Source: Heterodera schachtii (lineage: Eukaryota; Nematoda; Chromadorea; Rhabditida; Heteroderidae). Taken from it: a stretch of 64,000 nt of DNA. The notes below the pieces were generated by a model that ran no database searches, had not been told where the DNA came from, and worked only from the letters and a program-made list of their open reading frames with translations. Shown one piece after another: positions 44,870 to 54,340 of the stretch. Location: the NCBI GenBank assembly GCA_023374025.1, contig SIJG01000029.1:248001-312000 (forward strand). Reading direction: 5' to 3'. Made by a program: the position numbers and the translations under genes. Positions within the stretch are counted from its first letter, which is position 1, and each line of letters begins with the position of its first letter.

Positions 44870-46345
44870 TTATTAAAATATTAAAGTAGAATCTGTGCCA
44901 AAAAAGTGATCACGAAATTGCCAATTTAATAATTGAAAATTATTCTGGCAAACTAAAGTAGTCATTTTATTATTATTATTAAAATATTTAAGTAGAATTC
45001 TGTGCCAAAAAAGTGATCACGAAATTGTCAATTTAATAATTGAAAATTATTCTGCCAAACTAAAGTAGTTATTTTATTATTATTAAAATATTAAAGTAGA
45101 ATTCTGTGCCAAAAAAGTGATCACGAAATTGCCAATTTAATAATTGAAAATTATTCTGCCAAACTAAAGTAGTTATTTTATTATTATTAAAATATTAAAG
45201 TAGAATTCTGTGCCAAAAAAGTGATCACGAAATTGCCAATTTAATAATTGAAAATTATTCTGCCAAACTAAATGTAGTTATTTTATTATTATTAAAATAT
45301 TAAAGTAGAATTCTGTGCCAAAAAAGTGATCACGAAATTGCCAATTTAATAATTGAAAATTATTCTGGCAAACTAAAGTAGTTATTTTATTATTATTAAA
45401 ATATTAAAGTAGAATTCTGTGCCAAAAAAGTGATCACGAAATTGCCAATTTAATAATTGAAAATTATTCTGCCAAACTAAATGTAGTTATTTTATTATTA
45501 TTAAAATATTAAAGTAGAATTCTGTGCCAAAAAAGTGATCACGAAATTGCCAATTTAATAATTGAAAATTATTCTGCCAAACTAAATGTAGTTATTTTAT
45601 TATTATTAAAATATTAAAGTAGAATTCTGTGCCAAAAAAGTGATCACGAAATTGCCAATTTAATAATTGAAAATTATTCTGCCAAACTAAAGTAGTTATT
45701 TTATTATTATTAAAATATTAAAGTAGAATTCTGTGCCAAAAAAGTGATCACGAAATTGCCAATTTAATAATTGAAAATTATTCTGCCAAACTAAATGTAG
45801 TTATTTTATTATTATAAAAATATTAAAGTAGAATTCTGTGCCAAAAAAGTGATCACGAAATTGCCAATTTAATAATTGAAAATTATTCTGGCAAACTAAA
45901 GTAGTTATTTTATTATTATTAAAATATTAAAGTAGAATTCTGTGCCAAAAAAGTGATCACGAAATTGCCAATTTAATAATTGAAAATTATTCTGCCAAAC
46001 TAAATGTAGTTATTTTATTATTATTAAAATATTAAAGTAGAATTCTGTGCCAAAAAAGTGATCACGAAATTGCCAATTTAATAATTGAAAATTATTCTGC
46101 CAAACTAAATGTAGTTATTTTATTATTATTAAAATATTAAAGTAGAATTCTGTGCCAAAAAAGTGATCACTCAATACCAATTCAATAATTGAAAATTATT
46201 CTGCCAAACTAAATGTAGTTATTTTATTATTGTTAAAATATTTAAGTAGAATTTTGTGCCAAAAAAAGTGATCACTCAATACCAATTCAATAATTGACAA
46301 TAATTCTGCCCAATTAAAGTAGTCATTTAAATGTATGAGTAGAAT
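44870..46345 (+). repeat. 104-bp tandem tract, about 13 copies
   Basis: Highly uniform units of about 104 bases (GTGATCACG word at 44906, 45013, 45117, 45221) with CACGAAATTGCCAATTTAATA and CTGCCAAACTAAA(TG)TAG. Two sub-variants (GTAG and TGTAG) alternate. The last two units switch to CACTCAATACCAATTCAATA, the form of other tracts. It lies directly upstream of the core box of the 46455-48002 gene. Confidence 0.9.
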
Positions 46346-46352
46346 TCTGCCC

Positions 46353-46360
46353 CATAAAGG
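46353..46360 (+). promoter_or_regulatory. TATA-like core box of the 46455 gene (one A short)
   Basis: CATAAAGG, with one A fewer than in all other copies, about 95 bases before the ATG. Confidence 0.5.
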
Positions 46361-46454
46361 AATCTCTTGACAGTGAGGTGAAGCAATATCCTCCACATTC
46401 ATTCATTCCTAATTGCCATTCAAATTCTTTCCAATTGCCAGCAAATTTTTCAAA

Positions 46455-48002
46455 ATGAATCTGTTTGGCTTTTCACAGTTCTGCACTGTCATAATGCTTA
46501 CGCTGATGATGCCGTCATTCGCCGATAGCATGGAAATTAAAGTCATCGTTGATGGCGAACGTTTCCCCATTCTGGTGGACAAAACGGACACTGTGGCAAC
46601 ATTGAAGGCGAAGATCGAAAAAATTGAAGAAATTGGGAAAATTCCGATTCAGAAGCAAATATTGTTCAATAAAAATAATGAGAGTGTGCTTGAGGATGAG
46701 AAAACAATGGAAAAATATGGCATCGGAGAAGGAATCACCATTTGGATGAAGGTTGTCACAGATACTTATTTTTTTCATATTAATGTGAACTACGGTAGCA
46801 AGCGGATCACTGTTTGGGTGAATCGCACGGATACTGTGAAAGATTTGAAGAAGAAAATCGCAAATTTTGACAAATTTGGGAACATTCCGATTCAAAAACA
46901 AGTATTGTTCAATGAAAAGGCTGAGAGTGTGCTCGAGGACAAAAAAACAATGGACGAATATGGCATCGGATTATTGGGCACCATTTATATGGAGGTTGTC
47001 ACCGATATATGTAATTTTCCTATTCACGTGAACTACGGTAGCAAGCGGATCACCGTTTTTGCGAAGGGCACTGACACTGGGAAAGACTTGAAGAAGAACA
47101 TCGCAACAATTGACCAACTTGGGAACATTCCGATTCAAAAACAAGTGTTGACAAAACATATTGCTATGAGTTTTTGGATTGAGCTTGCCGATGATGAGGA
47201 AATCGGCAAATATGCCATTGGAGAAGGCAAAAATGTTTTTGTGTCGTCGGACGAATTTGAATTTTTTGTGGAATACAAAGAGAAAATGATTCCAATTAAA
47301 ATGAAGGCCATGACCACTATAAAAGAAGTGAAAGAGCAAATGACACAAATCACTGGCATTCCGGCCGAAAAGCAAACACTAAGCCATTTCAAATATGGAC
47401 AAATTTATGACCATTCCAGGTTGATAAATTACATGAAGGAAGATATGCCCTTTTTAATAATGTCTGATGGATCTGGCATTACCGTGTGGTGGACAAATCA
47501 TTTTTGGGAATTTTTTGTGATTAATATAAACGGCACGGACACTGTGGCAACAATGAAGGAGAAGATCAGGGCATTACATGAACAGAGGCATAAATCCGAG
47601 TTAAATGGAGAGATCATACTAAGCAAATGCGATTTCGATTGCAAATATGCTAAAGCGCTTGCGGACGATAAAACAATGGACGAATATGGCATTATAGATG
47701 GAAATGACATTCATATGAAGGTTTTAGCCTGGGACGAGATTTGGCACGAAAGCTCATCAGCGTCGTCATCTGATGCTGCTGTTGCCGATGGTTCTAATTT
47801 TCATATTCACGTGCGCTACAGTGCCACGCGGTTCACCTATTGGGTGAAGGGCACGGACACTGTGAAAAGTTTTAAAGATAGATTTGGCAACGGGTTAATC
47901 AAACTCCCATCCCGAGCTGGCATTCAACTTGCTGACAATGGGAAAACGATTGATGAATACGGCATTAAAGAGGGGGATACCTTTGAATCGTTGAAGGTCT
48001 AA
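46455..48002 (+). CDS. Secreted six-domain ubiquitin-like protein
   Basis: Intronless, 515 residues from MNLFGFSQFCTV; an in-frame ATG 14 codons earlier lies in the conserved leader and is not used here. Signal peptide 1-25 ending SFADS, then six Ubl units: three close repeats with NIPIQKQVL and KTMDEYGIG, one unit with KQTLSHFKYG, one with cysteine pair KCDFDCKY, a SSSASSSDAAVADGS linker, and a final short unit ending KEGDTFESLKV. No diglycine. Closest relative is 19610-21151 on the opposite strand, with matching 3' flank and shared transposon insertion. Confidence 0.85.
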   Translation: MNLFGFSQFCTVIMLTLMMPSFADSMEIKVIVDGERFPILVDKTDTVATLKAKIEKIEEIGKIPIQKQILFNKNNESVLEDEKTMEKYGIGEGITIWMKVVTDTYFFHINVNYGSKRITVWVNRTDTVKDLKKKIANFDKFGNIPIQKQVLFNEKAESVLEDKKTMDEYGIGLLGTIYMEVVTDICNFPIHVNYGSKRITVFAKGTDTGKDLKKNIATIDQLGNIPIQKQVLTKHIAMSFWIELADDEEIGKYAIGEGKNVFVSSDEFEFFVEYKEKMIPIKMKAMTTIKEVKEQMTQITGIPAEKQTLSHFKYGQIYDHSRLINYMKEDMPFLIMSDGSGITVWWTNHFWEFFVININGTDTVATMKEKIRALHEQRHKSELNGEIILSKCDFDCKYAKALADDKTMDEYGIIDGNDIHMKVLAWDEIWHESSSASSSDAAVADGSNFHIHVRYSATRFTYWVKGTDTVKSFKDRFGNGLIKLPSRAGIQLADNGKTIDEYGIKEGDTFESLKV

Positions 48003-48090
48003 AGACTGGGCTAACGGAAAAGCATTTTCCCATACTTGGAAAACAGCTGAGAGAATGATGCGAATGTTAGGGATGCTCGGGAGTCAAAAT
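48003..48090 (+). other. Proximal 3' flank of the 46455 gene
   Basis: Conserved family flank (GGAAAACAGCTGAGAGAATGATGCG, GGGATGCTCGGGAGTCAAAA) up to the target site of the next element. Confidence 0.5.
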
Positions 48091-48522
48091 GGTGCTGTGA
48101 CGTTAGTCAAAAACCATCAAAATGGGCGTTAGTCAAAAACCATCAAATGGAAAATTTTGGACAGAGAATTATCCATAACTTAACCTAAATGAATCAAATT
48201 TTAAAATCTTGCTAACTTTCGATAGCGCTAAGTGTTTTCTATTATCCTGCAAAGTTTTAAAAAAAAGTCGTTGTTTCAACAAAGTTATGACCTGAGAAAC
48301 TCAAAAACCAAGTTTTTTTCAACATTTGTTGTCATAACTTTCTTGAAACTTGACAAAATTTTTGGAAATTTTGCAGGATAATAGAAAATACTTATGGCAA
48401 TCGTAAGATATCAAGAAATAAAATATGGTTGCTTTTGAGAAAAGTCATACCAAAAATATTTTCATTTGATGGTTTTTTGACTAACGCCCATTTTGATGGT
48501 TTTTGACTAACGTCATAGAACC
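48091..48522. mobile_element. 432-bp element with GTTAGTCAAAAACCATC word ends
   Basis: Ends GGTGCTGTGACGTTAG and CTAACGTCATAGAACC are inverted with two mismatches. Each end holds two GTTAGTCAAAAACCATCAAA words separated by ATGGGC. An 8-bp duplication GTCAAAAT (48083-48090, 48523-48530) flanks it. The same element, at the same site relative to the gene, is at 18607-19521. Non-coding. Confidence 0.8.
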
Positions 48523-48530
48523 GTCAAAAT

Positions 48531-49470
48531 CTTGTGGATAATAATGAGACAAGAATGGTGTAATGCTGCAAAATTGCGGCGGTCACCACTGGAAATTGGG
48601 TTCAATTTTCTTTACAAAGTTTAAATTTTGCGGTAGAGCCGCTATTCTGCAGTATTACCCCGAGAATGACCTCTCCAAAGCTCAAAAAAAAAATGCCGAG
48701 AAATTTTTTATTCGAGAACCGAGACCCACGAGCATCCCAAATGAAACAACCTATCCATTTCCCGTTACTTTTGATCATTTGCTATAACCAATGAGCAAAT
48801 TGGCTACCTTTCTTTCTTTTTCAATGTCTCACACTTTAATTCCATCCGACTGGCAATTTTGATTCTGGTGGTGTCCGAAAGGCACCGCCGGGTAAGAAAA
48901 TCGAATGGAAATGTAAGGAAACAAGCACATCATTATAACAAAAAGATTCGGATGAAATATTTGATTTTAAACAAATTTTGCCACGGTTGCGCCCCCCTCC
49001 CCGGCACACATTTCTTTCACAAATTTTTTTTGCTTGCTTCAATTTGCATAAAAAATTATTTTTTCAACTTTTGAAAATATCTATGTAATTATTATTATTA
49101 GTATTATTAACTATAATTTGATTAGTATTAAAATAAAAATATAAAATTTCGGGAATCATTTATCATTTCGCCGCCGTTCGTAATTAATACTTTCTCAGTA
49201 TCAATTTTAAATTGAATTTTTTTTGGATCATTCGATAGCCTTAAGTCTTTCTTTTACTGAATGCATAAATTTCATTGAGGCATAAAATATGTCCATAAAC
49301 CTGAAAGGTTGACTTTTTCTGGCTTTTTCGGCGACCCATGCGGGTTAATTGTGTAGAATTGTGGTCCCGACGAAAATAAAATTAATAAAAATTTATTTTA
49401 GTTTTTCCTGGGGTAAAAGCATACGCTAATTACGCACCTGAGCTCAGGTATTGCACATAACATTGATATA
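48531..49470. other. Distal 3' flank, inverted match of 17.8-18.6 kb
   Basis: No gene is seen. Family flank (TTGCGG, ATTACCCCGAGAATGA, CCGAGACCCACGAGCATCCC) to about 48850, then the segment shared with 17760-18550 in inverted order, ending at the target site TTGATATA. Confidence 0.55.
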
Positions 49471-50530
49471 GGTGCTGTACTTTTTCGTCAGTAGCATTTT
49501 CGTCAGTGAACGATTTCGTCAGTGATTTTCGTCAGTGGGTAATTTCGTCAGTGAACATTTTCGTCAGTGTACTATTTTTATTTATTTTGCTGTTTTCCAT
49601 CAGTGACTACATTTATTTCAGGCTCAATTTTCTATATATATATTTTTCTTTGTGTACTTTTAATAGCTGAAAATTTATTTTTTTTTTAAATGGGCTTAAG
49701 CACCATAATATATAAATTTAATTTTTTTTTCACCACAAAAAACTTAATATTTAAATACCCATTTTTTTCAACTGAATTCGACAGTGGATGATTTCGTCAG
49801 TGAATTCATATTTTTAAAAAATGCTTAATTCAATTTAAAAGTGCAAATGGTAACAACATGCCCGAAGATATTCAAGCGGATCACGGTTTCCAATGTCCTG
49901 GAAAAGAGCATTTAAATTGTTGTCTTGTCTGACATATTTTCCCTTTCTTGCTGCGTGCGGCCCACTTATTCCATTAGCATGCGCAAAGAATTTTGCCACG
50001 ATTGGATTTCGCTTCTTCAAAAGAGCCATTTTTGGTTGCAGTAAACGAATGAATTTTCATATCGTCCATTTTTATGCATTGCAAAAACTAGATAAGGACT
50101 AAACAAATATGCAAATAGGCACTCGAGAATGCATGGGAACGATGGCGAGATAAGAAGTTGGAGAAGTAAATTTACTAATAATATTCCGTTTTAAAGTACA
50201 ATTTTTTTAATGTAAATCATTTTTATTGAAGTACAAATAATCATTTATTTTGTCTGGAGTTACCATCCGCAAAAAGCGATAATACTGTATTAAAGAATTT
50301 GATAAAAAATGAAAAATATTTTAATTTTATTGATCCACTGACGAAAATGTTCAAAAATGTAAAACAGCAAAATAAATAAAATAGACACTGACGAAAATGT
50401 TCACTGACGAAATTACCCACTGACGAAAATCACTGACGAAATCGTTCACTGACGAAATTACCCACTGACGAAAATCACTGACGAAATCGTTCACTGACGA
50501 AAATGCTTACTGACGAAAATATTAACCACG
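49471..50530. mobile_element. 1060-bp element with CACTGACGAAA word ends
   Basis: The left end GGTGCTGTACTTTTTCGTCAG continues with about six TTTCGTCAGTG words; the right end has about nine CACTGACGAAA words in inverted orientation. An 8-bp duplication TTGATATA (49463-49470, 50531-50538) is confirmed by the empty site near 17765. The interior (49835-50100) has no convincing gene. It shares the GGTGCTGT start with the element at 48091. Confidence 0.85.
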
Positions 50531-50686
50531 TTGATATATTATATGAGTTACTTTAAACAATAAGTCATGAGCAAAATGAAAGTATCAACCGGGCATTGGC
50601 ATACTCAATATTACAAAAAAAAAATCCGTAGTCAAGCGGATTCAAACCCAGATTGAGCCGATCAGAAATTTGTTAAAATTGAGGCA

Positions 50687-50962
50687 TTGACAAACTGTAA
50701 CGGTAGCAAAAAAGAATGCGGTAAAAACATGAAAAATAGTTTAAATAATGTAAAAAATAATCTTAGAAAAGCCAGAATGGGCCCCACTTTTTTCCAGAGA
50801 TGCCCTGGAAAAAGGCCAAACTTTGATGTGCCAAATCACTCTGATCTGAACGCAAATGAATACAAAAATTGGATGAGAGAGTTGAGTAAAAAGCTATTAA
50901 AAAAATTAAAAAATTGTACGGAGCACACAATTGTAATTAAACATTTAAAAAAATTTAATTAA
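50687..50962 (+). CDS. Hypothetical 91-residue lysine-rich ORF
   Basis: Open frame with GPTFFQRCPGKRPNFDVPNH and LNANEYKNWMRELSKKLLKK. The first 20 codons overlap sequence shared with 17580-17640, where no frame exists. No family is recognised. It could be chance coding or a fragment of a mobile element. Confidence 0.2.
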   Translation: MTNCNGSKKECGKNMKNSLNNVKNNLRKARMGPTFFQRCPGKRPNFDVPNHSDLNANEYKNWMRELSKKLLKKLKNCTEHTIVIKHLKKFN

Positions 50963-52000
50963 TTTTATGCCACCATTTATCGGTCACTCCATCATTTGTT
51001 TATCTTTTCTTATCTCTTTTCCTCTGATCGCCTCTATATAAATGTTGTGCTTTTCCTTTAGTCGAGAGAAGAGTGAGTGAGACAAGCGATTGACATCTTT
51101 AAGCTTAAAATAAATTAACATTTGACAATAATACAATGTGAAACCGTCGGAAGCTTTTGAGTAATAATAAATAATAATTATTATTTTTATTACTGTTTAT
51201 TAAAATTTTATATTAACTAAGTTATCAATTTTGTGTAACTTATTTTTTGGCACTTTTCGTCAATCAACGTATCCCCCCGTTTATTTTTGCAATAAAACTC
51301 AGAGGGTACTTACTGCCTTTTTTAATTAACGCCGAAATTTAAATAAAATTGGACAAAGGAAAACAGCAATGCACAGGATACAAATAATTATTATACAGTA
51401 TACCCCTTTCATAGTAATTCGAACTCGGCCAAATTTGATAGCTAACGATGTTTGTATGTGTTCTCTTTATTATTCTGCAAAAATTTTTAAAAAATATAAC
51501 AATCTATTCCTCTCGGTCTCTTCTCTAATGTAAGAATATGTGAAAACTTTGACAAAATGTAAACAAAGCGAGCGAGCGGCGCCCCACCTACTGGCCGCCG
51601 TAATCGAATGTGCGGTGTTTTTGGCCAAAAAATACTCACAAATTTCTATTCAATTTGACTCCCTAAGGCCTACAATTGTTTCTACTTTCCAAAAATTCTT
51701 TTGCAGTGATATGTCAGACCTGCTATAGATTTTGTTACAGATTCAAGCGTTTTAGATTTTGGACTTTTGGCCACATCAGTCCCGGGTCTGTAACTCTTCA
51801 GTGAATTTTGACCCCCTCCCCATCGGTCGCCATGAAAAGTGCGGTGTTGTCCATTTTCTTATCCCATTTGTTTTTTTTGTTGAAAACTTATTAAAGGACC
51901 ATCAAAAGTTCATTTTTTTGTCAAAAATTTGTTAATAATAAGGCTTTCTGTTGGATAACCCTTATTTATTGCCCAAATTTAAACCGCCGCTTACAATTGA
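50963..52000. other. Segment homologous to 7440-8460
   Basis: No gene is seen. It matches 7400-8450 inverted (GACATCTTTAAGCTTAAAATAAATTAACATTTGACAATAATA, CACAGGATACAAATAATTATTATAC, ACTTTTGGCCACATCAGTCCCGGG). A CTATATAAATG box at 51036-51046 could be a promoter of the lost gene X, but nothing else supports that. Confidence 0.45.
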
Positions 52001-52153
52001 CAAGTTTTTGATTTGAATTATGAAAAGGTTCATGTACAGCTTGAACATGACGATGTGCTAAAGCTGTGCGACGAAGTGTCTGAAAAAATGGCCAAAGTGT
52101 ACGAGGCGATCAGTGCGGAGGTCCGAACGGCGGCAAAAGAAACGGCGCATTGA
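52001..52153 (+). pseudogene. Gene X terminal exon fragment, copy e
   Basis: Fifty open codons, ...HVQLEHDDVLKLCDEVSEKM...EVRTAAKETAH and TGA, preceded at once by TGA. It is the plus-strand counterpart of 7247-7399 and lies upstream of the Ubl copy at 54341 in the same orientation, as in the minus-strand units. Confidence 0.5.
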
Positions 52154-52683
52154 TCGAAGCGAGAGAGAGAGTGGGCGGACGGAATGGAGAGAGTACACAG
52201 ACAGCGACAGAGAATTGGGAGAGAACGGCACGGCACAGACAGAAGGAGGATGAGGGACAAAGCGAAAATGAGAGAGACAGAAAATGCTCAACAAAAATCA
52301 CTTAAATGCTCTCCATTCTCTTTTTTTATTCTCTCATAAATTGTCCAGACTTTAATCGTCTTAATTTTTGCCATTCTCATGTTAATGCCATACAAAGAGA
52401 GCGCGAGTTTTTTGAAAATGTGCTTCTTTTTTTTTGCATTTCCCTCTGCCCCTCTATTTTACAAATTTAAGAATGGTTTCGGAATTTATTTGTCGTAATG
52501 CTTTATCGAATTTGCTTCTTTGTATTATGGACAAAGGCATAAAAATTGATGCAAAATTCGATTTCAGCAATTCCAAAAACCCCACAGAAAATTGCCATGT
52601 TTCTGTGAAAACAGCTTCCCAACAATTATTCACAAAAATAAGGAACAAGAAATCCTTAAAAAATCGGTTTTTATAATGATTAG
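52154..52683 (+). repeat. Dispersed repeat R, copy 5 (inverted)
   Basis: Purine-rich run GAGAGAGAGAGTGGGCGG, then the GCTCTCCATTCTC, CTGCCCCTCTATTTTACAAAT and CAGAAAATTGCCATGTTTCTGTG blocks. It continues after the MITE at 53815 (GAGAAAATCCATGGCG). Frames on the minus strand here are shadows. Confidence 0.6.
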
Positions 52684-52709
52684 CAGGGATCATTTTTTTT
52701 ATGTAAATA

Positions 52710-53322
52710 CTAGGTCGTTGCATAAAAAAGGGCGCTTTTTTATAATGGCTTATAAAAAATTTTGTTGTTAACATAATAAAATGTTTTATATACCGTTTTG
52801 TTAAGCTAATTGTTGTCTACAAAATAGTATATGATTTTGTTTATATCTCAATTTGCAAATTTTTTATAGCTAAAAAAATGAACGCTAATAAGGAGCACGC
52901 ACATAAGCTATTACACCAGCAATTTAAAAAAGGCGAAAAAGCGGCGCCTGCGGCGCGAAAAGTGAATGAATTTCTCGGCGCGGATGTGAATGTGTTGCCC
53001 CACCCGCCTTATAGCCCTGACCTAGCCCCCTCGGATTACCACCTTTTTCTTTCTCTCAAAAACTTTTTACGGGGTAGGCGCTTCACTGAAGACGCCGAGG
53101 TCGAGGAGGCGGTGGGGCAGTACCTGACCTCAAAGATCGGCACAGATTTTTTCCGTCGCGGCATTAGGAAACTTCCTTCTCGTTGGAGAAAGGTTGTTAG
53201 GGTCCAAGGAAACTATTTTGTTGAGTGATATTGTATTTACAGTTGTTATGATTGTTATTTTTGATATTTTATTTATAAAATTTTTTTTCTAAAAAAGCGC
53301 CCTTTTTTATGCAACGACCTAG
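52710..53322 (+). mobile_element. 613-bp mariner deletion derivative
   Basis: Inverted ends CTAGGTCGTTGCATAAAAAA and its complement (about 33 bases) are flanked by TA (52708-52709, 53323-53324), the mariner/Tc1 target. It is inserted within the outer MITE. The interior keeps one open frame made of the two ends of a mariner transposase. Confidence 0.9.
52878..53228 (+). CDS. Mini mariner transposase, N- and C-ends fused
   Basis: 116 residues. Residues 1-36 (KEHAHKLLHQQFKKGEKAAPAARKVNEFLG) match the start of the mariner DNA-binding domain. At about residue 37 the sequence jumps to the C-terminal catalytic part with HPPYSPDLAPSDYHLF (third catalytic Asp region) and continues to the usual end RVQGNYFVE. 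The first two catalytic Asp residues and the second helix-turn-helix are missing, so it cannot cut DNA. The join is in frame and the whole ORF is free of stops. Codons are markedly GC-richer than the neighbourhood, as expected for a recent arrival. Confidence 0.8.
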   Translation: MNANKEHAHKLLHQQFKKGEKAAPAARKVNEFLGADVNVLPHPPYSPDLAPSDYHLFLSLKNFLRGRRFTEDAEVEEAVGQYLTSKIGTDFFRRGIRKLPSRWRKVVRVQGNYFVE

Positions 53323-53814
53323 TACATATTTTTTCCTGTATTCTCCATGCACTAATTAGTAGGAAAACAGTTCTTTTTTGTGTTTGCGAACAAAAGTTGG
53401 GACTTTTATTTACATATTTTTATATTACATATTTTTTTGACTTTTTCGCAATTTTTTGTACATATTTTGCAATTTTTGAGGATTTTTTAAGGAAAATTTT
53501 TTAGATTCCCCAAAAAAATCCAAAATTTTTCCATGTTGCGTACATATTTTCATTTTTTTTCATTTTTTGAGAATTTATAGAAAATGAGATATCAAAAATT
53601 AATTAAAATACTAAAAAGTGATTCTAAGCCTATTTTATGGCTTTTTGTTCCTATTGTCCGCTATTTCACCATTTACGAGGAATTTTTTCCGAAAAATAAC
53701 CATTAAAAAAAATTTTTATTTACATTTTTAGTACATATTTTGGGTTTTTTGTACATATTTTAGCATTTTTTTTACAAATTTCGCGATTTTTCTTACATAA
53801 AAAATTGATCCCTG

Positions 53815-54240
53815 ATGATTAGAGTGTGCCTATCTTTTGAGAAAATCCATGGCGTTATGCCCTTGCTCAGACCAATTTTCAATTAATTATTATATTTTAG
53901 TTTTTCATTGGTCTCGGAAATGTTTGCCATTTTTATGAAATTTAATTGTATGTTGGAAGCAGTAAAAGCCTTTGAAAAAGCATTGCATTGTAAATTTAAG
54001 CCTATTGAATCTCAGGCCGTGAGGGGGGAGTGATTTCCAGGCAAACCGGGGGCAGGGATGAAAATTCATTCAAATTTTTAAAATTTATATTTGGCAATAA
54101 TTCTGCCAAATTGAAGTGGTCATTTAATTATTATTAAAATATTTAAGTAGAATTATGTTCCAAAAAAGTGATCACTCAATGCCAATCCAATAATTGGAAA
54201 TAATTTGTAGACATTTAAAATAATTGAGTAGGATTCTCAC
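53815..54240 (+). repeat. Repeat R remainder and one or two tract units
   Basis: The end of repeat R (GAGAAAATCCATGGCGTTATGCC to GGCAAACCGGGGGCAGGG), then about one and a half AT-rich tract units (54100-54230) with AAGTGATCACTCAATGCC, the shortest tract in the window. Confidence 0.55.
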
Positions 54241-54250
54241 CATAAAAGGG
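54241..54250 (+). promoter_or_regulatory. TATA-like core box of the 54341 copy
   Basis: CATAAAAGGG, 91 bases before the ATG, with an intact leader. Confidence 0.6.
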
Positions 54251-54340
54251 ACCCCTTGACAGTGGTGAAGCATCATCCCCACATTCATTCATTCCTAATT
54301 ACCCCCTCCAATTCTTTCCAATTTCCACCAAATTACCAAA

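Larger units (their letters stand above)
52684..53814. mobile_element. hAT-type MITE carrying a nested mariner
   Basis: Inverted ends CAGGGATCA...TGATCCCTG and an 8-bp duplication ATGATTAG (52676-52683, 53815-53822). Without the mariner it is about 0.5 kb of AT-rich DNA with TACATATTTT words. It interrupts repeat R, whose uninterrupted form is seen at 32840-32880. Confidence 0.85.

Noticed and set aside
50687..50962. A confident new gene at the lysine-rich 91-codon ORF
   Set aside because: Half of it overlaps sequence shared with a non-coding paralogous segment near 17.6 kb; kept only as a low-confidence feature.
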